Below are positions 7,564 to 15,877 of a stretch of DNA of 39,773 bases, in pieces. This stretch comes from an uncultured Helcococcus sp. (lineage in GTDB: Bacteria > Bacillota > Clostridia > Tissierellales > Peptoniphilaceae). How positions within the stretch are numbered: position 1 is the stretch's first letter; each line of letters starts with the position of its first letter. The translations under genes and the position numbers were made by a program. The stretch is from positions 1 to 39,773 of the forward strand of contig CALAZW010000013.1 of NCBI GenBank assembly GCA_937926545.1. Reading direction: 5' to 3'. Below the pieces are notes generated by a model, which worked only from the letters and a program-made list of their open reading frames with translations, did no database searches and was not told where the DNA came from.

Positions 7564-8026
7564 TGTCTTCACCAACCTTGGTCTTCCTATTAAAGATTAG
7601 ATCTTCTAAAGAGTTTAAAAAATCTATGGTTCTAATATAGCCAGCCTCTTTAAGATTATATTTTTTCAGGCCCACCTGAACCTCCTTTTTAAATACCATC
7701 CCCTCCTTATAGGTCAGCTGGCTTGTGTATCTATCATAAAAACCATACTTATCCTTTCTTATGTCATACTTATAGTTTTTTATATTTAAGCTTTTAGTCT
7801 TTGAACTTATTAAATCTTCCCTGGTCAAGCTCTCATCGGCTACAAGCCTTTCCATATTGTTATAGCTATAGTTATAAAGATAGACCACATTATAAATTTT
7901 TAATGAAAATATAAAAAGAGAAAAAATAAAGGCAAAGATAATCGGATAAATTATACTTGCCTCCACAATTTCAACTGCCCCCCTATTCATTATTAAAGTT
8001 CTCAATTTTTTCTTCCATAGTATCAA
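7535..8026 (-). CDS. TadE-like minor pseudopilin
   Basis: A 163-residue protein with a basic leader, then RG and AVEIVEASIIYPIIFAFIFS. This is a class III prepilin-type signal with glutamates at positions 3 and 6 after the predicted cleavage, the usual TadE VEFA-like start. The remaining part is a small hydrophilic domain with many Lys and Tyr residues. The ATG at 8026 would overlap the Flp gene by 44 nt; a second in-frame ATG at 7990 overlaps it by only 8 nt and gives a shorter leader (MNRG). I cannot decide between them, since neither has a strong ribosome site. Substrate of the prepilin peptidase at 3679-4224 by inference. Confidence 0.75.
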   Translation of the reverse strand: MILWKKKLRTLIMNRGAVEIVEASIIYPIIFAFIFSLFIFSLKIYNVVYLYNYSYNNMERLVADESLTREDLISSKTKSLNIKNYKYDIRKDKYGFYDRYTSQLTYKEGMVFKKEVQVGLKKYNLKEAGYIRTIDFLNSLEDLIFNRKTKVGEDNEGISEQKN

Positions 8027-8204
8027 ACATTCCCATCATAACTCTCTTTAATCCATCCTTAAATATTACAGCCAAAATAAGAACTACTATAATAATTAAA
8101 ACTATGGCTATCATATTAACTTCTCCTCTTTCATCCCTTACCAACCTTTTAATCAGCCCTCTTATAAAAAAATTATTTTTCATTAGACTTAAAGCACAAA
8201 TCAT
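7983..8204 (-). CDS. flp: Flp1-type type IVb pilin (major pilin candidate)
   Basis: A 73-residue protein: a basic leader, ERG, then EVNMIAIVLIIIVVLILAVI as one hydrophobic helix, then FKDGLKRVM. This resembles Flp1-like pilins of Gram-positive Tad loci, including the FKD that follows the helix. The start at 8204 has AGGAGG 9 nt upstream, overlapping the tadC stop codon; an internal ATG at residue 8 is possible. Oddity: if cleavage falls after the glycine, glutamate is at mature position 1, not 5 as in canonical Flp, which could affect assembly or methylation. It sits directly after tadABC, the usual position for the pilin in an operon of this type. Confidence 0.8.
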   Translation of the reverse strand: MICALSLMKNNFFIRGLIKRLVRDERGEVNMIAIVLIIIVVLILAVIFKDGLKRVMMGMFDTMEEKIENFNNE

Positions 8205-8209
8205 CCTAT

Positions 8210-9076
8210 CTAACCTCCTATATCGCTGGATAACATTGGAATCATTATCATAACCATAATGCCTACAAACATGATCACATTGGGTATCAATAGTTTTTGA
8301 CTGGCCAGTTTTGACTTGGTCTTAATCAAAGACCTTTTTTCATTCCAACTTTCATCCTTCATCAAATCCAAACTCTTATCAAAGTTCGATGTTCCCATGG
8401 CTATATTCTGATTAATTGCAGATGTTAATTTCTTCATAGTCATGGCATTGGTCAACTTATTCAATTGACTTATGGCTTTCTTTTCTTCCATTCCATTGGC
8501 TATATCCTTAATTATTTCCTGCATCCTTTTATTAATTATCCCGTCTCCGCTATAGGCCACTATTTCAAAAGACTTCCTTACATTAATACTGGCCTTGGTC
8601 AATAAAGAAAATTTAGTTAGAATTATGGGTAACTCATTTTTTATTTCCACTTGAAAAGATTTACTATCTATATTCATATTAAAGTCAATCAGGGGGGATA
8701 CTAGTAAAATACTTATGAAAATCATTAAAAAAATTATCCACTGCTCTATAAAGACTAGAGATAGCAAAGACAGGATAAGTAATTTATCCATAATAATTAG
8801 CTTATTAGACATCTTGTCCAATATTTTTTCATAGATTTCTTTCTCATTATACTGAAACTGAAGCATATAATAACTTTTTATATTATGGGCCCTTCTCTTA
8901 TTAACTATGATCTTTCCCAGCAAATAATACTTGCCATAATAGTAATTGAGAAGTCTATTGGCCTTGTTGTCAGGTTGGGTCATGGCTTCTAGATTTTTTC
9001 TATAGGCATAGAGTAAAAATATTTTAACTATTAAATAAATAGTTAAGACCGTCATGCCGATTATTTGTTTTTTCAT
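8210..9076 (-). CDS. tadC: TadC-like type II/IV secretion inner membrane platform protein
   Basis: A 288-residue polytopic protein. Membrane segments are seen at about residues 5-22, 95-130 (two) and 266-285. The cytoplasmic T2SF/GspF-type domain between them includes LTKASINVRKSFEIVA and SAINQNIAMGTSNFDKSLD. With TadB it forms the membrane platform that the TadA ATPase acts upon to extrude the pilin. It starts 5 nt after tadB and ends 5 nt before the Flp gene. TadB and TadC are paralogues; I assign TadC by order and by the longer N-terminus. Confidence 0.85.
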   Translation of the reverse strand: MKKQIIGMTVLTIYLIVKIFLLYAYRKNLEAMTQPDNKANRLLNYYYGKYYLLGKIIVNKRRAHNIKSYYMLQFQYNEKEIYEKILDKMSNKLIIMDKLLILSLLSLVFIEQWIIFLMIFISILLVSPLIDFNMNIDSKSFQVEIKNELPIILTKFSLLTKASINVRKSFEIVAYSGDGIINKRMQEIIKDIANGMEEKKAISQLNKLTNAMTMKKLTSAINQNIAMGTSNFDKSLDLMKDESWNEKRSLIKTKSKLASQKLLIPNVIMFVGIMVMIMIPMLSSDIGG

Positions 9077-9081
9077 CTTAT

Positions 9082-9789
9082 CTACATCTCCAAGGCTACA
9101 ATCTTCTTTCCCATCCTATAAGAAACTATAAAGACAATAAATACTGGTAGTCTAACCAAGTAATCAATCATTTTTAATTTATAGTCTGGCCTGGTTAGCT
9201 TGAGCAAAAGAATTATAATTAAGGGAAGAAGGGTCATAATGACCAGTTCCCTATTGCTGGATCTCATAATACTATCTATCTCCAATTCAATATCAATTTT
9301 TTGGTTGATAATATTCTTGCTATTCTCTATGACATAGCTAAGGTTCATACCTGAATCGATGGCTATTAAAAGGGTTCCCACAAAAATATCCACATCCTCC
9401 AGGCCCATCCTATCTCTAAAGTCTTCCAGGCTAAGCTTCATCGACCTTCCCAGATCTAGAGAATTTATAATTTCCTTGCTGTGGATATAGATCTCGTCCT
9501 TGGATGAAAATATTTCTAAAAGGTCCTGGTTAGTATTTCTAATGGCATTTTCCAAGTTTTCCCCTGCTGCTATAGAGTTATTTAATAAATCTAAAAACTC
9601 TCTAAATTCCAAAGTTTTCTTTTTTATCTTGGCTTTTTCCTTTCTTTGCTGGTATCTATCTGAATAGAACAATCCTCCCAGGCCTCCTATAAGAAGAGAT
9701 ACTAAGAAGCTTTCAAAAAATAAATAAGAAGTTAAATAAAAGAAAATAAAGCCTAGAAGAAAACCTATAATCCTATTTTTTCTCTTCAT
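9082..9789 (-). CDS. tadB: TadB-like type II/IV secretion inner membrane platform protein
   Basis: A protein of about 235 residues. Two hydrophobic segments near the N-terminus (about 6-38), a cytoplasmic T2SF domain with LNNSIAAGENLENAI and LLIAIDSGMNLSYVIENS, and two C-terminal membrane helices (about 180-230). An in-frame ATG also exists at 9801, but the ATG at 9789 has GGAGG 5 nt upstream, which is inside the end of tadA, so I chose it. The next gene, tadC, encodes its partner. Confidence 0.85.
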   Translation of the reverse strand: MKRKNRIIGFLLGFIFFYLTSYLFFESFLVSLLIGGLGGLFYSDRYQQRKEKAKIKKKTLEFREFLDLLNNSIAAGENLENAIRNTNQDLLEIFSSKDEIYIHSKEIINSLDLGRSMKLSLEDFRDRMGLEDVDIFVGTLLIAIDSGMNLSYVIENSKNIINQKIDIELEIDSIMRSSNRELVIMTLLPLIIILLLKLTRPDYKLKMIDYLVRLPVFIVFIVSYRMGKKIVALEM

Positions 9790-9790
9790 C

Positions 9791-10996
9791 CTAGCCTCCA
9801 TCTATTAATTTTATAGGGTTGAGAAGTTTATTTTCTGTTCTTTCTAAAACATTCTTTCTCACATTATAGGCATAGAGGACATTTAGGCTGACCTCATCCT
9901 TCTTGGTCTTATCTATTTCGCTTATTTCCACCACCTTACGACTGGAATCCTCCAATCTTTTCAAATGGATTAAAAGATCTATGGAAGATATAATCATTTG
10001 TTTAATGGCCTTAATGGGAATATCTACTCCACTTAAAATCATAAACTCCAAACGAGATATCATGTCCTGGGTTGAGTTGGCATGGGCTGTGGAAAGGGAT
10101 CCATCATGTCCCGTATTCATAGCCTGGAGCATGTCAATGGTCTCATCTGACCTGACCTCTCCAACTATTATTCTATCTGGTCTCATCCTCAAAGAACTCT
10201 TTATAAGGTCCCTTATGGTAATCTCCCCCTTGCCGGCAGTATTGGCTGGTCTAGACTGGAGGGAAACCAGGTTTTCTATGTTTTTTACCTGAAGCTCCCT
10301 GGAATCTTCAATGGTTATAACCCTTTCATAGGGGCCAATAAAATTAGTTAGGACATTTAAGAATGTGGTCTTACCAGAACTGGTTCCTCCCCCTATTAAT
10401 ATATTAAACTTAGCCTTGACCAGTTTTTCTAAAAAGTTAGCAGTTGGTCTATCCAAGGTTCCAAAGGAGATTAAATCATCAATGGTCAAGCTTTCTTCCG
10501 GAAACTTTCTAACTGTTATAACCGGCTCCCTATTGGCTAAGGGGGCTAGGACAATGTTTACTCTAGATCCATCTTCCAGTCTAGTATCTACAATAGGTTT
10601 AGATAAATTTACCTCCCTACCTGACTTACCAACTATTTTCTGAACCAAAATATCCACTTCTTCCTTATTATTAAAACTATATTTAGACTTGACCAGCCTT
10701 CCCTTGTGCTCAAGAAAGATTTGATCATGTCTATTAATCATAATCTCACTTATATCATCATTATCTAGAAAGTAACTTAAAAGACCGTATTTTCTTATTT
10801 CATAATAGATAAACTTGGTCAGGTCTATATAATCAGTTAAGCCTATAAAGCCTCCCTCCTCCAGAAGATCCCTTCTTACTAGCTTGTGGATTTTATCCAA
10901 GAGTTCTTGGTCTGTAATATTTTGATCAACCTGGGATATTATAATGTTTTTATATTTTTCTATTAAGTTTCTTTTTTTATTGTAGATTTTTATCAC
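9791..10996 (-). CDS. tadA: TadA/CpaF secretion ATPase
   Basis: A 401-residue hexameric ATPase of the GspE/VirB11 superfamily that powers Flp pilus assembly on the cytoplasmic face. The N-terminal domain (about 1-180) contains the CpaF-type block DDISEIMINRHDQIFLE. The RecA-like core holds the Walker A GGTSSGKT (203-210), the Asp box VITIEDSRELQ (about 226-236), the Walker B region RPDRIIVGEVR and the His box TGHDGSLSTAHANS. All key residues look intact. The length is normal. The gene overlaps the TadZ-like gene by 20 nt and ends 1 nt before the chosen tadB start. Confidence 0.95.
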   Translation of the reverse strand: MIKIYNKKRNLIEKYKNIIISQVDQNITDQELLDKIHKLVRRDLLEEGGFIGLTDYIDLTKFIYYEIRKYGLLSYFLDNDDISEIMINRHDQIFLEHKGRLVKSKYSFNNKEEVDILVQKIVGKSGREVNLSKPIVDTRLEDGSRVNIVLAPLANREPVITVRKFPEESLTIDDLISFGTLDRPTANFLEKLVKAKFNILIGGGTSSGKTTFLNVLTNFIGPYERVITIEDSRELQVKNIENLVSLQSRPANTAGKGEITIRDLIKSSLRMRPDRIIVGEVRSDETIDMLQAMNTGHDGSLSTAHANSTQDMISRLEFMILSGVDIPIKAIKQMIISSIDLLIHLKRLEDSSRKVVEISEIDKTKKDEVSLNVLYAYNVRKNVLERTENKLLNPIKLIDGG

Positions 10997-11810
10997 CCTC
11001 CCATATCTTTTCTAAGGTTTCTTTAAGTAGGCTATCCCCATCTTCTTCCATAAGAAGTCTGATAAAGGGTCTAGCATAGCCTTCTAAGACTCTATTGTAG
11101 GCGGCTGAAGAAAAATCCCTATAGAGGGAGAATATAAGCCTATCACTTTCTTCCATCAGGACCTGGTCTATCTGGTCCATACGAAAGAATTTATCTAAAA
11201 AAATATAGTCGAAACTACTATTTCTAAGTTTGCTTAAAATTATTTGAAATTCCCTTATGGAAATTGACTGGCTAAGGGGCCCAAAATAAGAAGGATTAAT
11301 ATAGTATATATTATCCAAAAGATTTAATTCATTAAAAAGTAGGGGAGTTAAATCCAAGTTTAATCTATGGTTTATAAGGATGGAGTCAAAGGAATAAGAA
11401 TTGGCGTTTCTAATATAATTAGAATTTAGATTTATTAATAAAATTTTTAACCCTTCCTTGGCAGTCTTTAAGGCCACTTCCAAATGAGGGTTGGAAAATC
11501 GGAAATTTAAATCATTTACTATAGATATAATCTGGCTCTTGGAGCTTTTTCTCCCCTGTTTTATTCTAGATTTAATTTCTTCATAGACAAGGTCTGATCT
11601 GGAGTACTTGTAGATTTTACCTTCTTCAGGTCTATCTGCCAGGTAAACTATATCAGCTTCTTGCCGGTAATCACTTACTGTAACCTGTCTACTATAGAGA
11701 AAATCTTTGCTTGTAACTATATTGAAGTTATCCTGGTATTTTTTCTTAAATACCCTTAAAAAACGTTCCCTATAAGCCTTGTCTTTCATGTCTATATATA
11801 AATCTATCAT
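10977..11810 (-). CDS. TadZ/CpaE-like protein lacking a P-loop
   Basis: About 277 residues, directly before tadA, the position of TadZ/CpaE, a MinD-like ATPase that localises the pilus machine. The first 120 residues look like the receiver-like domain of that family. The second half has the alternating strands of a MinD fold: QIISIVNDLN, GLKILLINLNSNYIRNA and FDYIFLDKFFRMDQ. The strand after SKSQIISI should lead into KGGxGKT, but reads VNDLNFRFSNPHLEV, so no nucleotide-binding P-loop is present. The ATG at 11810 has AGGTGA a few nt upstream. The frame is open up to 11930, but that stretch overlaps the tdk terminator and is not protein-like. It is first in the pilus operon. TadZ identity is inferred from position and fold pattern. 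Confidence 0.6.
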   Translation of the reverse strand: MIDLYIDMKDKAYRERFLRVFKKKYQDNFNIVTSKDFLYSRQVTVSDYRQEADIVYLADRPEEGKIYKYSRSDLVYEEIKSRIKQGRKSSKSQIISIVNDLNFRFSNPHLEVALKTAKEGLKILLINLNSNYIRNANSYSFDSILINHRLNLDLTPLLFNELNLLDNIYYINPSYFGPLSQSISIREFQIILSKLRNSSFDYIFLDKFFRMDQIDQVLMEESDRLIFSLYRDFSSAAYNRVLEGYARPFIRLLMEEDGDSLLKETLEKIWEGDKNLQ

Positions 11811-11877
11811 ACTATCACCTAAGACTATTATAGGATAAAATAGGCCATAATACTTTCCACAATTATTAACTATAAGT

Positions 11878-11906
11878 AAAAAAGGAAGGGCTATATCCCT
11901 TCCTTT
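11878..11906 (-). terminator. tdk terminator, stop codon in the loop
   Basis: AAAGGAAGGG and CCCTTCCTTT form a perfect 10-bp stem (11881-11890 and 11897-11906) around the loop ATATAG, followed by more T residues. The tdk stop codon TAG is within the loop, so the upstream arm is coding. Confidence 0.9.
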
Positions 11907-12475
11907 AAATCCAAGTAGCACTTGGCACATAGTGCCTCATACTCAATGTAATCCTTATTGTCAATGGCCACTTGCTCTCCTTCGAAAACAAATTTGCCAT
12001 TTATTTTCCTACCATTTAAAACAGCCTTTCGGCCACACCTACAAATAGTTTTTAACTCTTCTATGGAGTGGGCCAATAATAATAGTCTCTCAGATCCTTC
12101 AAAACCATTGGCTAAAAAGTCCGTCCTTAAACCATAGCATATAACTGGAACATTTTTTAAAACAGCTATTTTAAGTAACTGGTCTACCTGATCTTTTTTC
12201 AAGAATTGGACCTCGTCTATTAGGATACAAGATATTTTGTCTTCTCCCACTATTTGGTCATACTTTTCATAAAGATCATCATCTTCCCTAATTAAATAGT
12301 CAACCTTTCTTCTAATTCCCAATCTGGATAAAAGAAAGTCCTCTCCCTTGTCATCGATTCTAGGCTTAAGGATTTTAACCTTCATGCCTCTTTCTTCATA
12401 GTTGAAGGCCACCTGCATAAGGGCGGTTGACTTACCTGAATTCATTGCTCCATATCTAAAATATAGTTTAGCCAT
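11891..12475 (-). CDS. tdk: Thymidine kinase, type II
   Basis: A protein of about 194 residues that phosphorylates thymidine to dTMP in the salvage pathway. Visible motifs are the P-loop GAMNSGKST near residue 10, the Walker B region SCILIDEVQFL near 85, and the lasso/zinc elements CRCGRKAVLNGRK and ALCAKCYLD, giving four cysteines (CxC and CxxC) for the structural zinc. The substrate-loop tyrosine is plausible within the last 20 residues. The start is set at the ATG at 12475 (MAKLYFRYG, as in relatives); a GTG two codons upstream is possible. It lies about 20 nt after the tuf terminator, which leaves no room for its own promoter, and its stop codon lies inside its own terminator. Confidence 0.95.
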   Translation of the reverse strand: MAKLYFRYGAMNSGKSTALMQVAFNYEERGMKVKILKPRIDDKGEDFLLSRLGIRRKVDYLIREDDDLYEKYDQIVGEDKISCILIDEVQFLKKDQVDQLLKIAVLKNVPVICYGLRTDFLANGFEGSERLLLLAHSIEELKTICRCGRKAVLNGRKINGKFVFEGEQVAIDNKDYIEYEALCAKCYLDLKEGI

Positions 12476-12494
12476 TTCCACCTACTCTTTTCAT

Positions 12495-12541
12495 AAAAAA
12501 ATCCCCCTTACGAGAGACCTGGTGGTCTTCATAAAGGGAAT
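12495..12541 (-). terminator. str-operon terminator after tuf
   Basis: A long imperfect hairpin after tuf. TCCCTTTA and TAAGGGGGA pair at the base, with a bulged middle, and AGACC and GGTCT pair at the top. T7 follows. It ends 20 nt before the tdk start codon. Confidence 0.85.
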
Positions 12542-12563
12542 TTAAAGTCATCTCTACTTAAAA

Positions 12564-13757
12564 TTATTCAATAATTTTTGAAACAACTCCTGAAGCAACA
12601 GTTCTTCCACCTTCTCTAACTGCGAATCTTAAACCTTCTTCGATCGCGATTGGAGAAATTAATGAAATTGTGAAAGTAGCGTTATCTCCAGGCATAACCA
12701 TTTCTACACCTTCAGCTAATTGGATATCTCCAGTAACGTCAGTTGTTCTGAAGAAGAATTGTGGTCTATATCCTGAGAAGAATGGAGTATGTCTTCCACC
12801 TTCTTCTTTAGTTAATACATAAACTTCACCTTCGAATTTTGTATGAGGGTGGATAGTTCCTGCTTTAGCTAATACTTGTCCTCTTTCGATATCTTCTCTT
12901 GTAACACCTCTTAATAGAGCACCAATGTTATCTCCAGCTTGAGCTTCGTCAAGTTGTTTTCTAAACATTTCAACTCCTGTTACAACAACGTCTCTTGATT
13001 TTTCTTTGATACCAACGATTTCAACAGTATCACCAACTTTAACAACTCCTCTTTCTACTCTACCTGTAGCAACTGTACCTCTACCTGTGATTGAGAATAC
13101 GTCTTCTACTGGCATCAAGAATGGTTTGTCAGTGTCTCTTTCTGGTTGTGGAATCCAAGCGTCAACTTCTTCCATCAATTTAACAATTTTGTCTCCCCAT
13201 TCTCCTGATGGATCTTCTAATGCTTTTAATGCTGATCCAACAACGATTGGAGTATTGTCTCCATCATATTCATATTCTGATAATAAGTCTCTAACTTCCA
13301 TTTCAACTAATTCGATTAGTTCAGCGTCATCAACTTGGTCTTCTTTGTTTAAGAATACAACGATTTTTGGAACACCAACTTGTCTTGCAAGTAAGATATG
13401 TTCTCTTGTTTGTGGCATTGGACCATCTGCAGCAGATACTACTAAGATAGCGCCGTCCATTTGTGCAGCACCAGTAATCATGTTCTTAACGTAGTCCGCG
13501 TGACCTGGACAGTCAACGTGAGCATAGTGTCTGTTAGCTGTTTCGTATTCTACGTGAGAAGTTGAAATAGTAATTCCTCTTTCTCTTTCTTCTGGAGCTT
13601 TATCTATGTTAGCATAATCGATAGCTTCACCAGAACCGAATCTGTTGTTTAATACGAATGTTATCGCTGCTGTAGTTGTTGTTTTACCGTGGTCAACGTG
13701 ACCAATTGTACCGATATTTACGTGTGGTTTGTTTCTTTCAAATTTAGCTTTAGCCAT
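12564..13757 (-). CDS. tuf: Translation elongation factor Tu
   Basis: A 397-residue GTPase that brings aminoacyl-tRNA to the ribosome. Motifs: GHVDHGKTTT (G1, about 18-27), the switch I block RGITISTSHVEYE, DCPGHADY (G3), NKEDQVDD (G4) and SALKALED (G5). Domains 2 and 3 are complete, ending in VVSKIIE. The length is that of the family. The gene lies 14 nt after fusA with an AAGGAGG site, and is last in the rpsL-rpsG-fusA-tuf operon; a terminator follows. Codon use is the strongly biased pattern of a highly expressed gene. Residue 3 onwards (KAKFERNKPHVNIGTIG) is nearly invariant across bacteria, so the start is firm. Confidence 0.98.
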   Translation of the reverse strand: MAKAKFERNKPHVNIGTIGHVDHGKTTTTAAITFVLNNRFGSGEAIDYANIDKAPEERERGITISTSHVEYETANRHYAHVDCPGHADYVKNMITGAAQMDGAILVVSAADGPMPQTREHILLARQVGVPKIVVFLNKEDQVDDAELIELVEMEVRDLLSEYEYDGDNTPIVVGSALKALEDPSGEWGDKIVKLMEEVDAWIPQPERDTDKPFLMPVEDVFSITGRGTVATGRVERGVVKVGDTVEIVGIKEKSRDVVVTGVEMFRKQLDEAQAGDNIGALLRGVTREDIERGQVLAKAGTIHPHTKFEGEVYVLTKEEGGRHTPFFSGYRPQFFFRTTDVTGDIQLAEGVEMVMPGDNATFTISLISPIAIEEGLRFAVREGGRTVASGVVSKIIE

Positions 13758-13771
13758 TTTAATAATCCTCC

Positions 13772-15856
13772 TTAAGCTTTTTTACCTTCTAATACTTGTT
13801 CTTTTATACTTTCAGGTACTTTATCATAGTGATCGAATTGCATTGAATATGTTGCACGTCCTTGAGTTTTTGAACGTAAATCTGTAGCATATCCAAACAT
13901 TTCTGATAATGGGATAAATGCAGTGATGATTTGAATACCATCTTTAGCATCCATTCCGTCGATTTTACCTCTTCTGGATGAAACGTCACCCATAACATCT
14001 CCTAAGTATTCTTCTGGAGTTGTTATTTCAACTTTTTCAGTTGGTTCTAATAATACTGGGCCCGCTTTTTCAACAGCTGCTCTTAGAGCCATTGAACCAG
14101 CAATTTGGAAGGCCATTTCTGATGAGTCTACCTCATGGTAGGAACCATCAAATAATGTTACTTTCAAGTCTAATATTGGATATCCAGCAAGAACTCCTGC
14201 CTTACAAGCTTCTCTGATTCCGGTTTCAACAGAATTGATATATTCTCTAGGTACAACCCCACCAACAATCTTGTCAATGAATTCGATACCTTTACCTGCT
14301 TCACCTGGTTCCACTTTAACTTTAACATGTCCGTATTGTCCACGTCCACCTGATTGACGAACGTATTTACCTTCGGCTTCAGCTTCGTGTGTAATGGATT
14401 CTCTGTATGAAACTTGTGGATTACCTACATTTGCTTCAACTTTAAATTCTCTTAACAATCTTTCAACTATAACTTCAAGGTGAAGTTCACCCATACCAGC
14501 TATAATTGTTTGTCCTGTCTCGTGATTTGTATATGTTTGGAAGGTTGGGTCTTCTTCAGCCAACTTACCTAAAGCTATAGACATCTTTTCTTGGGATGCT
14601 TTAGTTTTTGGTTCGATAGCTACTGAGATTACTGGTTCTGGGAATTCCATTTTTTCAAGAATTATTGGATGATCTTGATCACAAAGTGTATCCCCTGTTC
14701 CTGTATTCTTTAGTCCAATTGCAGCTGCGATGTTTCCTGCTGTTACTTCAGGAATTTCAGTTCTTTGGTCAGCGTGCATTTGAAGAATTCTACCAACTCT
14801 TTCTCTCTTATCTTTAGTTGTATTGTAAACATATGATCCAGAATCTAACTTACCTGAGTAAACTCTGAAATATGTTAATTTACCTACGAATGGGTCTGTA
14901 ACTATTTTGAAAGCCAATGCTGAGAAAGGTTCTTCTACTGAAGATCTTCTTTCTTCTATCTTTTCTTCTTCTCCTTCTTTCACTGGTACTGAACCTGTGA
15001 TTGGTGGAATATCCACTGGAGATGGCATGTAGTCAACTAGGGCGTCAATTAAGAATTGTACCCCTCTGTTCTTGTATGCTGAACCGCATAGAACAGGGAA
15101 TATATGTCTATCTGTTGTCGCTTGTCTAATTGCTGCTTGCATTTCTTCAGGAGTAACTTCTTCTCCTTCAAGATATTTCATCATGATTTCTTCATCATTA
15201 TCTGCTAGGTTTTCTAATAGATTAGCTCTCATTTCTTCAGCTTTTTCTAATAAATCTGCAGGTATTTCAGTTTTTTCGAAATCTTTTCCAAGATCGTCAT
15301 GATAAATTTCTGCTTCCATGTTAACTAGGTCAACGATACCTTGGAAGTTGTGTTCAGCTCCCACTGGTATTTGAATTGGAACAGCATTCGCTTTTAATTT
15401 TTCTCTTATTGTTTCTACAGCCATGAAGAAATCTGCGCCTGTAGCGTCCATCTTATTGATGAAGCACATACGAGGTACCCCGTATTTGTCAGCTTGTCTC
15501 CATACTGTTTCTGATTGTGGTTCAACTCCGCTCTTAGCGTCGAATAGCGCAACAGCACCATCAAGTACTCTTAGAGATCTTTCAACTTCTACTGTAAAGT
15601 CAACGTGGCCTGGAGTATCTATAATGTTAATTCTATGATCTCTCCAATGGCATGTTGTTGCAGCAGAACCAATTGTGATCCCTCTTTCTTTTTCTTGATC
15701 CATGGAATCCATTTGTGCAGTTCCGTCATGAGTATCACCAAGTTTATGAATTTTTCCAGTGTAGAATAAGATTCTTTCAGTGACAGTGGTTTTACCAGCG
15801 TCAATGTGAGCCATTATTCCGACATTTCTGATTTTTTCAAGTTTAATATCTGGCAC
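13772..15856 (-). CDS. fusA: Translation elongation factor G
   Basis: A 694-residue GTPase that drives translocation and, with RRF, ribosome recycling. Motifs: AHIDAGKTT (G1, about 16-24), the RGITIGSAA switch I, DTPGHVDFT (G3), NKMDATGAD (G4) and the G5 motif GSAYKNRG. Domains II-V follow, including the domain IV block GGRGQYGHVKV. Length is usual. The start is a GTG (15856) with AAGGAG 6 nt upstream; the residues VPDIKLEKIRNVGIMAHIDAG match relatives. It lies about 20 nt after rpsG and 14 nt before tuf. Confidence 0.98.
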   Translation of the reverse strand: MPDIKLEKIRNVGIMAHIDAGKTTVTERILFYTGKIHKLGDTHDGTAQMDSMDQEKERGITIGSAATTCHWRDHRINIIDTPGHVDFTVEVERSLRVLDGAVALFDAKSGVEPQSETVWRQADKYGVPRMCFINKMDATGADFFMAVETIREKLKANAVPIQIPVGAEHNFQGIVDLVNMEAEIYHDDLGKDFEKTEIPADLLEKAEEMRANLLENLADNDEEIMMKYLEGEEVTPEEMQAAIRQATTDRHIFPVLCGSAYKNRGVQFLIDALVDYMPSPVDIPPITGSVPVKEGEEEKIEERRSSVEEPFSALAFKIVTDPFVGKLTYFRVYSGKLDSGSYVYNTTKDKRERVGRILQMHADQRTEIPEVTAGNIAAAIGLKNTGTGDTLCDQDHPIILEKMEFPEPVISVAIEPKTKASQEKMSIALGKLAEEDPTFQTYTNHETGQTIIAGMGELHLEVIVERLLREFKVEANVGNPQVSYRESITHEAEAEGKYVRQSGGRGQYGHVKVKVEPGEAGKGIEFIDKIVGGVVPREYINSVETGIREACKAGVLAGYPILDLKVTLFDGSYHEVDSSEMAFQIAGSMALRAAVEKAGPVLLEPTEKVEITTPEEYLGDVMGDVSSRRGKIDGMDAKDGIQIITAFIPLSEMFGYATDLRSKTQGRATYSMQFDHYDKVPESIKEQVLEGKKA

Positions 15857-15877
15857 TTCATACTCCTTTAATAATGA

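Noticed and set aside
9903..10643. Plus-strand frames opposite tadA
   Set aside because: Antisense to a well-conserved ATPase, with no supporting signals.
11827..11832. TATAAT before the TadZ-like gene as the pilus operon promoter
   Set aside because: The start site would fall at the ribosome site itself and no -35 is visible at 16-18 nt. The true promoter of the pilus operon is not clear from the sequence; it may also be read-through from tdk.
11811..11930. N-terminal extension of the TadZ-like gene by 40 codons
   Set aside because: It overlaps the tdk terminator and lacks family-like sequence; the ATG at 11810 has a good AGGTGA ribosome site.
13006..13494. Plus-strand frame opposite tuf
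   Set aside because: Shadow of the strongly biased tuf sequence: Ser/Thr/Pro-rich, no ribosome site, no family.
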